This document shows positions 35,628 through 44,934 of a DNA stretch of 64,000 nucleotides, piece by piece. The translations under genes and the position numbers were made by a program. Under the pieces are notes generated by a model. It made no database searches. It worked only from the letters and a program-made list of their open reading frames with translations, and was not told the origin of the DNA. Every line of letters starts with the position of its first letter. Position 1 is the first letter of the stretch. Source of the stretch: Paraburkholderia fungorum (lineage in GTDB: Bacteria; Pseudomonadota; Gammaproteobacteria; Burkholderiales; Burkholderiaceae); assembly GCF_003610895.1 (NCBI RefSeq), contig NZ_MCAS01000020.1:1-64000 (forward strand). The letters run 5' to 3'.

Positions 35628-37337
35628 ATGCGAGATTTTCTGGCAAACATCACGACACGCCTCGGCGTACTGAAGGGCGTACTTCCTTTGAGCCGCGCTG
35701 CGGCGGCGCGCGATGCGCTCGCCGGTGTGCAACTGGCGTCGATGGACATTCCGCAGGTGCTCGGCTACGCGCGCATCGCCGGCATGCCTGCCGTTACGGG
35801 TCTTTACACGGTCTTTCTGCCGCTTCTCGCGTTCGCGTTCTTCGGCGCGTCGCGGCACCTCGTGGTGGCCGCCGATTCCGCCACCGCCACCATTTTCGCG
35901 AGCCGGCTTTCGACCATGGCGCCCGCTTCGAGCGCCGAGTATGCGGCGCTTGCCGGAATGGTCGCTTTGCTCACCGCCGTGCTGCTGCTCATCGCGCGGA
36001 TCTTCAAGCTCGGTTTTCTCGCTGATTTTCTCTCACGCACGGTGCTGGTCGGCTTCCTCGCGGGAGTCGGCGTGCAGGTCGGCATCGCCATGCTGGGCGA
36101 CATGGTCGGCATCTCCGGCCATGCCGCGACCAGCGTGGACCAACTCGCGGCGGTGGTGCACGAGTCGGCGCAGATCAATCTGCCGACGCTCGCTATTTCA
36201 GTGCTGGTGGTGGTGGCGATTCTGGTTTGCAAGCGCTTTTTGCCACGCGTGCCGGTGCCGTTGATCGCGGTGGTGGCGGGTATCGCGGCCAGCGATGTCT
36301 ACGGTTTCGCGGCGCATGGCATTGCCGTGCTGGGCCCGGTGGCAGGGGGATTGCCGCCGTTGCGGATGCCCTCGGTCACGTGGAGGCAGTTGCTCGATCT
36401 GCTGCCGGTCGCGGCTTCCTGTTTCGTGATGATCGTCGCGCAAAGCGCCGCCGCGAGCCGTGTATTCGCCGAGCGTTATCACGAGACCGTCGACACCAAT
36501 GCCGATCTGCTGGGGATTGCCGCCGCCAATGCCGCGGCGGCGTTTTCCGGTGCGTTCGTGGTGAACGGCAGTCCGACGCAAACCGCCATGGCCGATCGCG
36601 CCGGCACGCGCAGCCAGTTGGCGCAGGTTGTATTCGCGCTGGTGGTGGTCGTGGTGCTGCTGTTTTTCAGCCGTTTTTTGCAATACCTGCCGCATTGCAT
36701 TCTGGCCAGCATCGTGTTTACGATCGCGGTCGGTTTGATCAATGTGCAGACGCTGTTTTCGATTCGCCGCGAAAGCCCCGGTGAGTTCACGCTGGCCCTG
36801 TTCACCGCGGCAGCCGTGGTGCTGATCGGTGTCGAGCACGGCATCCTGGTGGCGGTGGCGCTATCGCTGCTGCGGCACGTGCGGCACAGTTACCGGCCCC
36901 ACACCATGGTTCTGGTGCCCAGCGAAGGCGGTATCTGGGCGCCGGTGCCGGCCGCGCCGGGACTGCAGACCGCGCCGGGGCTGATCGTCTATCGCTTCGG
37001 CTCCGACCTGTTCTACGCGAACGACCACTTTTTCATCGACGACACCAGCAGTCTGATCGACCATGCGCCGAGCCCGGTGCACTGGTTCGTGATCGACTCC
37101 GGCGCGATCACCGACCTCGATTATTCGGCGGCGCGTTCGGTCGGCGAATTGTGTGAGACGCTAAAGAAGAGCGGCGTCGACGTGATCTTCGCGCGCGTGA
37201 ACCAGTATCTGCACGCGGATATGAACCGGCATGGAATCACGCCGATCGTCGGCGCGAATCGCATTTTCAGTACCTTGCATGAGGCGCTGCGCGTGGCCGG
37301 CGTGGAACAACCGGGCACGCGTAAAGAGGCGTCCTGA
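35628..37337 (+). CDS. SulP-family anion transporter with STAS domain
   Basis: A 569-residue inner-membrane carrier. The first half of the transmembrane core shows SMDIPQVLGYARIAGMPAVTGLY, and NGSPTQTAMADRAGTRSQLA matches the conserved SulP region near helix 10. The C-terminal cytoplasmic STAS domain (about 440-550) includes HWFVIDSGAITDLDYSAARS. Substrates of bacterial SulP proteins include sulfate, bicarbonate and dicarboxylates; none can be chosen here. It is monocistronic. Confidence 0.93.
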   Translation: MRDFLANITTRLGVLKGVLPLSRAAAARDALAGVQLASMDIPQVLGYARIAGMPAVTGLYTVFLPLLAFAFFGASRHLVVAADSATATIFASRLSTMAPASSAEYAALAGMVALLTAVLLLIARIFKLGFLADFLSRTVLVGFLAGVGVQVGIAMLGDMVGISGHAATSVDQLAAVVHESAQINLPTLAISVLVVVAILVCKRFLPRVPVPLIAVVAGIAASDVYGFAAHGIAVLGPVAGGLPPLRMPSVTWRQLLDLLPVAASCFVMIVAQSAAASRVFAERYHETVDTNADLLGIAAANAAAAFSGAFVVNGSPTQTAMADRAGTRSQLAQVVFALVVVVVLLFFSRFLQYLPHCILASIVFTIAVGLINVQTLFSIRRESPGEFTLALFTAAAVVLIGVEHGILVAVALSLLRHVRHSYRPHTMVLVPSEGGIWAPVPAAPGLQTAPGLIVYRFGSDLFYANDHFFIDDTSSLIDHAPSPVHWFVIDSGAITDLDYSAARSVGELCETLKKSGVDVIFARVNQYLHADMNRHGITPIVGANRIFSTLHEALRVAGVEQPGTRKEAS

Positions 37338-37395
37338 ACGAGGGGCGATCAGTGGGCGCCGTAAGCGCCTGTCTGGTGGGCGGCGGCGGGTCGCT

Positions 37396-37755
37396 TCAGG
37401 TGGTTGTTTCTTCGTCGGCGAAGTAGTGGCCGATAAAAAAGCATGCACCCGCGGCCAGCGCGCCGAGCACGGCCACCGTATACGCGAGCGTCGTGCCCTG
37501 CCAGAGACCGTCGAACCACTGGTGAAGCTCCGCCATGATCACCTCCGCATTGCCGCCGATGCGCTGCAATTCGATCTGATAGCGCGGGTCGGCAATGCTG
37601 TATATGGAGACGGCGCTGTCCGGCGCCGGCGCCATGGCATAGATGATCGCAGCGGCGATCAGACTGCCGGGCAGCACGAGCGCGCCCGCCAGATAAAGCC
37701 GCTTTTGCAGCGGCGAGCGCGTTGCTGCCGGATTCAGGTTGTTGCCACCGCTCAT
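37396..37755 (-). CDS. Small two-helix membrane protein of unknown function
   Basis: A 119-residue protein I do not recognise. Two hydrophobic segments (about 20-42 and 90-112) flank a soluble region of about 45 residues with YSIADPRYQIELQRIGGNAE and HQWFDGLWQGT. The coding region has a clean ATG start and Met-Ser-Gly-Gly-Asn lead, and it is separated from its neighbours on both sides. It is convergent with the SulP gene. Confidence 0.7.
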   Translation of the reverse strand: MSGGNNLNPAATRSPLQKRLYLAGALVLPGSLIAAAIIYAMAPAPDSAVSIYSIADPRYQIELQRIGGNAEVIMAELHQWFDGLWQGTTLAYTVAVLGALAAGACFFIGHYFADEETTT

Positions 37756-37824
37756 TGTGTTCGTCTGTCCGCTTGCATCGTCAAGACGACAGTATCGCAG
37801 AGCCGGCGCGTACCGAAGGCGCGG

Positions 37825-38463
37825 CTAGCTTTTCGACGTCAGCAGCTTGATCCCCGCAATGCCGAACATGATCGCGAGCGAGCCGTCCAGCCAGCGGCGG
37901 ATCGCGACGTAGATGCGCCGCGCGGACGCGGTTGAAAACAGCACCGCGTAACTGCTGAACACCGATACGCCGATCACCATGCAGCCGAGCACCACTGGCG
38001 CGGTGTGCGACGTGCCGCCCGCGGGCGACATGGCCAGCGAAACGATCGAGAGCCACACCAGAATCGCTTTCGGATTGGTGAGGTGGAGCAGCAGGCCGCG
38101 CAAATAGAGCCGTTTGAGCGGTTCGCCTTCACGTGCGGTCTGCGTGGGCAGCGTTTCTGCGCGCAAGGCCGAGCGCGCGGATTTGAAGCCGAGCCACAGC
38201 AGATAAAGTCCGCCGGCAATCTTGATCGCCACCAGACATTCCGAGTAAGTGGCAAGTACCGCCGACAAACCCAGCGACGCCAGCAAGGCCCAGAAGAACG
38301 AACCGGACACCACGCCGAGCGCGAAGGTCAGCGCGGATTTCCTGCCGGCGCTCATGGCAAGCGACATGATCGCGAGGTTGCTCGGCCCCGGACTCGCCGT
38401 GCCGACGAAGTAGGCGCTATAGGCAATCAGGACATCGGCGGTGAGGAAGGTGCTGGCAGTCAT
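37825..38463 (-). CDS. LysE/RhtB-family exporter
   Basis: A 212-residue inner-membrane exporter for amino acids or derivatives. FVGTASPGPSNLAIMSLAMS (about 20-39) is the family signature, and GLLLHLTNPKAILVWLSIV follows. About six helices are predicted. The frame remains open to 38631, but ATG 38463 places the first helix normally. A LysR gene lies upstream on the same strand, 222 bases away, which could be its regulator. Confidence 0.92.
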   Translation of the reverse strand: MTASTFLTADVLIAYSAYFVGTASPGPSNLAIMSLAMSAGRKSALTFALGVVSGSFFWALLASLGLSAVLATYSECLVAIKIAGGLYLLWLGFKSARSALRAETLPTQTAREGEPLKRLYLRGLLLHLTNPKAILVWLSIVSLAMSPAGGTSHTAPVVLGCMVIGVSVFSSYAVLFSTASARRIYVAIRRWLDGSLAIMFGIAGIKLLTSKS

Positions 38464-38589
38464 GGGCTGGTCAACCTTGGAGACGGGCAAGTCGCGCGGA
38501 TCGAGACGGTACGGGTCGGGCAGCGCGGAGCGATGGGAGTCCACCGATTCTGCCCGGCCGCGTGCGAATCTCACAGATACAGTTGCTGA

Positions 38590-38623
38590 CCCCTGCAACA
38601 GCACAATCGTACGGTTGCAGGGG
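38590..38623. repeat. Inverted repeat with 10-base arms
   Basis: CCCCTGCAAC (38590-38599) is exactly mirrored by GTTGCAGGGG (38614-38623) with a 14-base spacer. It lies upstream of the LysE start and downstream of the LysR gene. It may be an operator or an attenuating hairpin; no T-tract follows. Confidence 0.7.
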
Positions 38624-38685
38624 CCGTTCAACCGGCGCAGGTCATTCAGGCCGCGGATTCAAGCCACTAAGACTGGCTGGGCAAT

Positions 38686-39561
38686 TCAGGCGCCCGCCGC
38701 CGTGCCGATGCAATCGGCCAACGCACCCGCCACCGCTTGCCGGCTATGCCGTGGTCGCTGCACCAGCCCGATTTCACGGTGAAACGTCGCGTCGCCGAGT
38801 TCGAGCGCGGTCACGTTGGCGGGCCACCTGTTGAGTCCCGCCGTATTCGGAATGAGCGCCACGCCGATGCCGCGCGCGACGAGTTGCGCGATACCCTGAA
38901 GCTCGTCCAGCTCGATCACGTCATGCACGTTCAGCCGCTCGCGCCTCAGAAAGCGGTCGACCAGCCTGCCGCCGAACGATCCACGGTCATAGCGGATGAA
39001 CGGTTCGCTTTTGAGCAACTCGCGCCAGGACCGCTTGCCGCGCGCGAGCGCCTTGGGCGCCAGCAGCACGAACGGCTCGGTGACGAGCGTGCGCCATTCC
39101 AGTTCGGACGGCAGCGCGAAGGGCGGTTTGATGATGACCGCGAGATCGAGTTCGCCCGAGTCCACCTGGCCGAGCAAACCCAGCGACACGCCGGGCACGA
39201 CGCGAATCCGCCAGCCGGGGCGGTCGTCGCGAAAGCGGGCCAGTGCATCGGCGAGAAACGACACTTGCGCGGACGCAATCGCGCCCACCCGCAGCATGCC
39301 GCTGTCGGCCGCACCCGCGCCGCGCTCCGAGAGCCGTGCGTACAGCGTCATCATTTCTTCGGCGAGCGCGAGTGTTTCGCGGCCGGCGTCGTTGAGCGTG
39401 GCCGAGCGGCCCGTGCGGTCGAACAGCGCGAAGCCGAGTTCCTCTTCGAGCCGCTGCATCTGCGCGCTCACTGCGGATTGCGTCAGGCCGATGCGCGCGC
39501 CCGCGCCGGAAAACGTACCGTACTGGCTGACGGCGATAAAGGTCTTGAGTTCGCTGAGCAT
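38686..39561 (-). CDS. LysR-family transcriptional regulator
   Basis: A 291-residue LysR regulator. The HTH begins MLSELKTFIAVSQYGTFSGA, followed by RIGLTQSAVSAQMQRLEEEL. The C-terminal sensing domain is complete. ATG 39561 is chosen; an upstream extension to 39693 lacks conservation and is repetitive (HEAVHEASHEA). It is divergent from the VOC gene, with a dyad in between (39608-39635), and lies upstream of the LysE gene. Either could be the target. Confidence 0.92.
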   Translation of the reverse strand: MLSELKTFIAVSQYGTFSGAGARIGLTQSAVSAQMQRLEEELGFALFDRTGRSATLNDAGRETLALAEEMMTLYARLSERGAGAADSGMLRVGAIASAQVSFLADALARFRDDRPGWRIRVVPGVSLGLLGQVDSGELDLAVIIKPPFALPSELEWRTLVTEPFVLLAPKALARGKRSWRELLKSEPFIRYDRGSFGGRLVDRFLRRERLNVHDVIELDELQGIAQLVARGIGVALIPNTAGLNRWPANVTALELGDATFHREIGLVQRPRHSRQAVAGALADCIGTAAGA

Positions 39562-39607
39562 CGTCGATTGATCGATTTTGGTGTTGGTCAGATCAAATAT
39601 ATATCGT

Positions 39608-39635
39608 TTTTCACCATTTTTAGTCATGGTTAAAA
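39608..39635. promoter_or_regulatory. AT-rich dyad between LysR and VOC genes
   Basis: TTTTCACCAT (39608-39617) matches the reverse of ATGGTTAAAA (39626-39635) at nine of ten positions, separated by eight bases. Its position in the divergent gap, 46 bases from the LysR start, is that of a typical LysR autoregulatory site. Confidence 0.5.
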
Positions 39636-39728
39636 TTGGCCTTACGCGTGCGGCTTCATGGCTTGCTTCATGAACCGCTTCATGAACCGACACGCGATCC
39701 CACTTTCCTCTCTGCGAGTTTTCCCATC

Positions 39729-40163
39729 ATGAGCGTTGCCGAAACCGTTTTGCCGCCGTTCCATCTGGCGTTTCCTGTGCATAGTCTTGCCGCTGCACGC
39801 GAGTTCTACGGCGAGCTGCTCGGCTGTCCGGAAGGGCGCAGCTCACCGGACTGGGTCGACTTCAACTTCTACGGCCATCAGATCGTCGCGCACCTCGCGC
39901 CTGAGGAAATCGGCCACCGGCACACCAGCAAGGTCGACGGCGACGCGGTGCCGGTGCGCCACTTCGGCGCGGTGCTTTCGATGGCGCAATGGCAGGCCGC
40001 CGCGGACAAGCTGCAACAGGCCGGCATCGACTTCATCATCGAGCCGCACGTACGCTTCAAGGGTGAAGTCGGCGAACAGGCGACGATGTTCTTCCTCGAT
40101 CCGTCGGGTAACGCGCTGGAATTCAAGGCGTTTGCCAATATGTCATCGTTGTTTGCGAAGTAA
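39729..40163 (+). CDS. VOC-family (glyoxalase/dioxygenase superfamily) protein
   Basis: A 144-residue protein of the vicinal-oxygen-chelate fold. FHLAFPVHSLAAAREFYGEL at the start, the internal HLAPEE and the C-terminal FFLDPSGNALEFKAF are the expected metal-ligand and strand motifs (His about 13, Glu about 134). Substrates vary widely, from glyoxalase to dioxygenase-like reactions. ATG 39729 precedes the conserved strand. It is followed by a strong terminator. Confidence 0.88.
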   Translation: MSVAETVLPPFHLAFPVHSLAAAREFYGELLGCPEGRSSPDWVDFNFYGHQIVAHLAPEEIGHRHTSKVDGDAVPVRHFGAVLSMAQWQAAADKLQQAGIDFIIEPHVRFKGEVGEQATMFFLDPSGNALEFKAFANMSSLFAK

Positions 40164-40210
40164 GCCTGGGGCAAGGGCGCCGGCGGCATACACCGGCGCC
40201 TGGAAATGAG

Positions 40211-40247
40211 AAGGCCGGTCAACCCTCATGGTTGACCGGCCTTTTTT
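40211..40247 (+). terminator. Rho-independent terminator of the VOC gene
   Basis: GGCCGGTCAACC (40213-40224) pairs perfectly with GGTTGACCGGCC (40230-40241) around a five-base loop, and six T residues follow. On the opposite side only two A residues precede the stem, so termination of the convergent MFS gene would be weaker. Confidence 0.95.
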
Positions 40248-40262
40248 GCGTGATGCCGAAGT

Positions 40263-41570
40263 TCAGCGATTCACCAGCCGCGCCGGAATGAACACCAGAA
40301 TCAACACGGCGGAAAGCGTCAGCGTGCAGGCCGTCAGTACCAGCCCCGACGCCAGCGTATGCGTGTAGCCCTTGAGCCAGCCGATCACGGTCGGACTGAT
40401 GAAGCCTGCCAGGTTGCCGGTGCAGTTGATCAGCGCGATCCCCGCCGCCGCGCCGCTGCCGCCGAGAAACGCGGTAGGCAGCGCCCAGAACATCGGCAGC
40501 GCGGTGACCACGCCGGAGACGGCGAGAGTAAGCCCGATCATCGACAGCAGCGAGCTGTCGCCGTTGGCCGCGCACAGGCTGAAACCGCTTGCCGCCACCA
40601 GCGCGGGCACGACGATATGCCAGCGGCGCTCGCGCGTGCGGTCCGCGTGACGGCCCACCGTGATCATGGAGATCAGCGCCGCCGAGTAGGGAATCATCGT
40701 CAGCAGACCGATCATCAACGGATCGTCGATGCCTGTGCCGCGAATGATGGTGGGCTGCCAGAAGCCGATTGCGTAGGACCCCATCACGACGCCGAACAGC
40801 ACGAGGCACAAGAGCCAGACGCGCGCCGAACCGAACACCGCGCGCACCGAGCCATGCGTGCGCACCACGGCGTCGGCGTCGATCTCGCTCTGAATCACGC
40901 GCTTTTCTTCGTTGCTGAGCCACTTCGCGTCGGCCACGCGATCGTCGAGCCAGCGATAGATGACAAAGCCGAGCACGATAGACGGCAGCGCTTCGACGAT
41001 GAACAGCCACTGCCACCCTTCGAGGCCGCCCGCGCCGTTGAAAGCGTGCATCAGATACCCGGACAGCGGGCCGCCCAGCAAACCGGAAACTGGAATGCCG
41101 GCCATCAGCAGCGCGGTCATCCTGCCGCGCCGGTGCGAGGGGAACCAGTAGGTGAGGTACAGGATCATGCCGGGGAAGAAGCCCGCCTCGGCGACACCGA
41201 GCAGAAAACGCACCACATAGAACATCAGGGGCGTATGTACCCAGGCGGTGACCATCGACAGCAGCCCCCACGTAATCATGATGCGGGCGATCCAGCGCCG
41301 CGCGCCGAGGCGATGCAGCAGCAGGTTGCTCGGCACTTCGAACAGGAAGTAGCCGATGAAGAAGAAGCCGGCGCCGAGGCCGTAAGCCGCTTCACTGAAA
41401 TGCAGGCTGTTGAGCATCTGCAGTTTCGCAAAGCCGACGTTGACGCGATCCAGATAAGCGATCACGTAGCCCACGAACAGCAGCGGCATGAAGCGCCACG
41501 CGACGCGCCGGAATAGCTGGTCGGCCGGATTCGTATCGGCCGTGGCGGGGTAGGACGTTTGGGTTAGCAA
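40263..41570 (-). CDS. MFS transporter, anion:cation symporter (ACS) family
   Basis: A 435-residue carrier with twelve helices, similar to galactonate, glucarate and tartrate transporters. YLDRVNVGFAKLQM near the N-terminus is the ACS signature; FFIGYFLFEVPSNLLLHRLG and LLGVAEAGFFPGMILYLTYW follow. It lies 94 bases downstream of a DapA-family gene on the same strand. With the divergent enolase-superfamily gene it makes a sugar-acid uptake and degradation module. Confidence 0.92.
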   Translation of the reverse strand: MLTQTSYPATADTNPADQLFRRVAWRFMPLLFVGYVIAYLDRVNVGFAKLQMLNSLHFSEAAYGLGAGFFFIGYFLFEVPSNLLLHRLGARRWIARIMITWGLLSMVTAWVHTPLMFYVVRFLLGVAEAGFFPGMILYLTYWFPSHRRGRMTALLMAGIPVSGLLGGPLSGYLMHAFNGAGGLEGWQWLFIVEALPSIVLGFVIYRWLDDRVADAKWLSNEEKRVIQSEIDADAVVRTHGSVRAVFGSARVWLLCLVLFGVVMGSYAIGFWQPTIIRGTGIDDPLMIGLLTMIPYSAALISMITVGRHADRTRERRWHIVVPALVAASGFSLCAANGDSSLLSMIGLTLAVSGVVTALPMFWALPTAFLGGSGAAAGIALINCTGNLAGFISPTVIGWLKGYTHTLASGLVLTACTLTLSAVLILVFIPARLVNR

Positions 41571-41664
41571 GACTTGTCTCCTGGCCCGCCGTGCTGATTG
41601 TTTTGAAGGCTTGGGCGGGCGAACGATGTGAGAGTGTAAGGGCTGGTGAGCCGCGTTTCCATGC

Positions 41665-42624
41665 TCAGGCGGGGCTGATCTCCTGAAGGTCGGCCGCGAG
41701 CGCTGCAGCGTTTTCGATTTCGAAGCCGATCTGGGTGAGCGCCTGCTGCAGTTCGTGTTGCTGGGCGTCGTCGAGTTCGACTAGCGGCGCGCGCAGCACG
41801 GCCCATTGCGGATCACCCGATTGCCAGGCGATCGCGGCCTTCATCGCGGCGATGATCGGATAGCGCTGGAATACCGCGCGCGTGTCGTTGAGCCGTTGTT
41901 GCTGGCCGGCGGCATCCGCCTCGCGCCACGTTTGCGCAAGACGCACGATCGCCGCCGCGTTGACGTTGCCCGTCGCCGTGATGCAACCGGCGCCGCCGTT
42001 CTGAAGGGTCGGCAGCAATAGCGTTTCGGTTCCGGCGAAGACATCGAAGCCCGTATTCTGGAATTCCTTGAGCAGCGTGGCGGTGTGATTCCAGTCGCCG
42101 GAACTGTCCTTGATGCCCGCGATCACGCCGGGATAGCGCATGAGCAGGCGCTCGATCAGGCCGAAGCTGATGCCGACCTGGGCAACCGGCGGGATGTGGT
42201 ACAGGTAGACGCGCAGGCGTGCATCGGCCACGGCTTCGATGACTTCGGCAAAGCCGCGAAACAGCCCCTCGTCGCTCACGCCTTTGTAGAAAAACGGCGG
42301 CAGCATCAGTACGCCGGCACAACCGCTGCTCACGGCATGGCGCGTGAGTTCGATCGCATCGGGCAGCGCGCAGGCGCCCGTGCCCGGCATCATTCGCCCG
42401 GGCGGCAAGCCGGCGTCGAGCAACGCATCGAGCAGCGCGCGCTTTTCGCTCACAGTGAGCGAGTTTGCTTCCGAGTTGGTGCCGAATACGGCGAGCCCTA
42501 CGTCCTGACGCAACAGCCAGCGGCAATGGTTGATGAAGCGGGCGGGCGAGGGCGAGCGGTCGGCGTTGAACGGCGTGAGTACCGGCGACAGGACGCCGCG
42601 TAAGCCGGGCATGGGCGTGCTCAT
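41665..42624 (-). CDS. DapA-family (DHDPS/NAL) lyase or dehydratase
   Basis: A 319-residue class I aldolase-fold enzyme. The Schiff-base Lys is in AGIKDSSGDW (about 172) and the catalytic Tyr in VYLYHIPPVAQVG (about 142). GTNSEANSLTVSEKRALLDA stands where the GTTGE motif of DHDPS lies, so it is not a lysine-biosynthesis enzyme. Candidates are 2-keto-3-deoxy-sugar-acid aldolase or 5-keto-4-deoxyglucarate dehydratase. The start ATG 42624 has GAAGGAG upstream. It is placed with an ACS carrier and near an enolase-type dehydratase. Confidence 0.9.
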   Translation of the reverse strand: MSTPMPGLRGVLSPVLTPFNADRSPSPARFINHCRWLLRQDVGLAVFGTNSEANSLTVSEKRALLDALLDAGLPPGRMMPGTGACALPDAIELTRHAVSSGCAGVLMLPPFFYKGVSDEGLFRGFAEVIEAVADARLRVYLYHIPPVAQVGISFGLIERLLMRYPGVIAGIKDSSGDWNHTATLLKEFQNTGFDVFAGTETLLLPTLQNGGAGCITATGNVNAAAIVRLAQTWREADAAGQQQRLNDTRAVFQRYPIIAAMKAAIAWQSGDPQWAVLRAPLVELDDAQQHELQQALTQIGFEIENAAALAADLQEISPA

Positions 42625-42788
42625 GACAGTGTCTCCTTCGATGTTCCGATGTTCGTATAGGTCAGGTCCGCGAATGCGTGGCAATGCCGGGCAGGGCGGG
42701 CCGGCCAGTGCAAAGCATTCGGGCGCCGACGCAGTATTGCGTGACCGTGAACAGCGAAGAAGCGCGAGCCGCTTGCTTCAAACGTTAA

Positions 42789-43682
42789 TTATTTTTGTGT
42801 TTCGCGCGGCGCGGCGTTCAGTTCCTGCGCGGCCTTGAGGAAGGCGTGGACGAGCCGCATGCGGGCCGACGAGCGCCCCCATAACAAACCGACCACGCGC
42901 TTCGGAAAGGCGTGCGGCAACGGCCATTTCGCGAGCGAGAGCCCGGAAAAGCGCGTCATCAGCCAGTCCGGCACCAGGGATACACCCAGGCCCCGGTCCA
43001 CCATCACCGCGATGGCATCGAGCCCGTCGAGCTCGCAGCGCTGATGCGGCTGGATGCCGTGCTGCCGCAAATACCCGTCGGCCAGTTGTCCGCCGACCAC
43101 GTTGCGGTCGTAGCGCACGAACGGCTCGCGTTGCAGCACAGCGTGCGGATCGTCGACCGTCATCGAGGCGGGCGTGAGCAGCACCAGCGGCTCTTCACGA
43201 AAGGTGTGCCAGTCGCAGCTTTTCGGCAGATCGAAGAGCGGCTGCACCAGCATCGCCGCATCGAGATCGCCGCTCACCACCTTGCGGTAGAGCTCGACCG
43301 AGTTGCCCGGCTCCAGATAGATATCGATCTGTGGGTGCCGCGCAAGCAGCCCGGCCAGCACGTCCGGAATCACGCTCGTCATCATGGTGGGCGTGCCGCC
43401 CAGGCGCAGTTGGCCGGCGAGTACGGACTCGTCGTTCAGGTCGGATTTCAGGTCGCGGATATCGTGCAGCACCGCGCGGGCGCGTTCCAGAATGCGCTCG
43501 CCGGCCTCGGTCGTGCCGACCGTGCGGCCGGAGCGGCGCACCAGCTTCGCGCCGAGTTCCTGCTCGAGCATTTTCACGCGCTGGGCCACCGCCGCGGGCG
43601 TCAGATCGAGCCTGCGCGCGGCTTCGGCGATCGATCCGAGTTCGACCACATAGACAAAGCTCTGCAGATAGCGCGAATCCAT
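42789..43682 (-). CDS. LysR-family transcriptional regulator
   Basis: A 297-residue LysR regulator. The HTH begins MDSRYLQSFVYVVELGSIAE and continues AARRLDLTPAAVAQRVKMLE. The full co-inducer domain is present. It is divergent from the enolase-superfamily gene with a 25-base dyad in the gap, and upstream of the DapA/ACS genes. It probably regulates the sugar-acid module and itself. Confidence 0.93.
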   Translation of the reverse strand: MDSRYLQSFVYVVELGSIAEAARRLDLTPAAVAQRVKMLEQELGAKLVRRSGRTVGTTEAGERILERARAVLHDIRDLKSDLNDESVLAGQLRLGGTPTMMTSVIPDVLAGLLARHPQIDIYLEPGNSVELYRKVVSGDLDAAMLVQPLFDLPKSCDWHTFREEPLVLLTPASMTVDDPHAVLQREPFVRYDRNVVGGQLADGYLRQHGIQPHQRCELDGLDAIAVMVDRGLGVSLVPDWLMTRFSGLSLAKWPLPHAFPKRVVGLLWGRSSARMRLVHAFLKAAQELNAAPRETQK

Positions 43683-43695
43683 CGAATAGAATTTT

Positions 43696-43720
43696 TATCT
43701 TTTGAAGAAGCCAAAGGATA
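43696..43720. promoter_or_regulatory. LysR-type dyad in the divergent promoter
   Basis: TATCTTTTG (43696-43704) mirrors CAAAGGATA (43712-43720) at eight of nine positions around a seven-base spacer. It sits 14 bases before the LysR start and about 90 bases before the enolase-type gene, as expected for a LysR recognition-binding site controlling both directions. Confidence 0.6.
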
Positions 43721-43809
43721 CTGTTTTTGACGCCTCGCGGCTATCACACTTCGATCTCACCGAACGCGCATCAGACGCGGACGGCCAGCAAATTTGGAGG
43801 AGTGTGGAA

Positions 43810-44934
43810 ATGCCAAGGATTGAATCGGTATCGGTTTGCGCGGCGGGTGTGCCGCTCGATCGCGTGACCTCGTTTGCGACTCGCACGGTCTCGACGCGTC
43901 ACTATGGTCTGGTGAAAGTGCGCTCGACCGATGGCGTGGAAGGGATCGGTTTCTGTTATGTCGGCAGCGCGGGTGGCGAGCTGCTGCGGGTGGCGGTGGA
44001 GCAACTGCTCGCGCCCGTGCTGATCGGCAAGGACTCGTATGCGGTCGAGGGACTCTGGCAGGCGATGTATCAGGAGGCATTGCTGCAAGGCCGTGCCGGC
44101 ACCGTGATGCGCGCCATCAGTATTCTCGACACGGCGTTGTGGGACCTGAATGCGCGCAGCCACAACGTGCCGCTGCACAAGTACCTCGGCGCGGTCGAAC
44201 TCGATAGCGTGCCCGCCTATGCGAGCGGCGGCTACTACCTCGACGGCAAGTCCGCGGGCATGCTCGGCGAGGAAATGGCGAGCTACGTCGAGATGGGTTT
44301 CAAGGCCGTGAAGATGAAGGGCGGGCGCCTGTCGCCACGCGAAGAAGAAGCGCGCGTACGCGCCGCGCGCGAAGCGATCGGCCCGGATGTCGAACTGATG
44401 ATCGACATCAACAACGGCTGGACCGACACGACGCAGGCGTTGCAGCACCTGCGCCGGATCGAACAATACGATCCGTACTTCGTGGAGGAGCCTTTTTCCC
44501 CTGACGATATCGACAACCACGCGCGCCTTGCCAAACTCACGCGCGTGCCGGTAGCGACCGGCGAAATCGGCTATGGCCGCTGGTATCACAAAGAGCTGCT
44601 CGACAAGGGCGGCGCGGCGATCCTGCAAACCGACGCGGTGGTGTGCGGCGGCATCAGCGAATGGCGGCGGATCGCGGCGACGGCCGCGAGCTACGGCGTG
44701 GTGATGTGCCCGCACTGGTTCCATGACGTGCATGCGCCACTGGTTGCGGCCACACCTAATGCTCGCTATGTCGAGTACTTCTGGGACGACCAGGTGCTCA
44801 ATTTCCGCCGTCTGATCGATCGCCAGCTCGGCCACAGGAATGGGCGCATCGTGCTGCACCAGACGCCGGGCCTTGGCTTCGATTTTGACGAGCGCGAGGT
44901 TGCGAAGTACGGCAAGTGGACCGTGATCGCCTAG
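43810..44934 (+). CDS. Mandelate racemase/enolase-superfamily sugar-acid dehydratase
   Basis: A 374-residue enzyme of the mandelate racemase subgroup, which removes a proton next to a carboxylate. Catalytic elements are visible: KAVKMKGG (about 166-173), the metal ligands in MIDINNGW (about 198), VEEPFSPDD (about 224) and ATGEIGYG (about 250), and the C-terminal His in CPHWFHDVHAP (about 300). The start is ATG 43810, decided by GGAGGAG at 43796-43802; the frame extends back to 43702 without coding character. With ACS carrier and DapA-family neighbours it most likely dehydrates an aldonic or aldaric acid. Confidence 0.92.
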   Translation: MPRIESVSVCAAGVPLDRVTSFATRTVSTRHYGLVKVRSTDGVEGIGFCYVGSAGGELLRVAVEQLLAPVLIGKDSYAVEGLWQAMYQEALLQGRAGTVMRAISILDTALWDLNARSHNVPLHKYLGAVELDSVPAYASGGYYLDGKSAGMLGEEMASYVEMGFKAVKMKGGRLSPREEEARVRAAREAIGPDVELMIDINNGWTDTTQALQHLRRIEQYDPYFVEEPFSPDDIDNHARLAKLTRVPVATGEIGYGRWYHKELLDKGGAAILQTDAVVCGGISEWRRIAATAASYGVVMCPHWFHDVHAPLVAATPNARYVEYFWDDQVLNFRRLIDRQLGHRNGRIVLHQTPGLGFDFDEREVAKYGKWTVIA

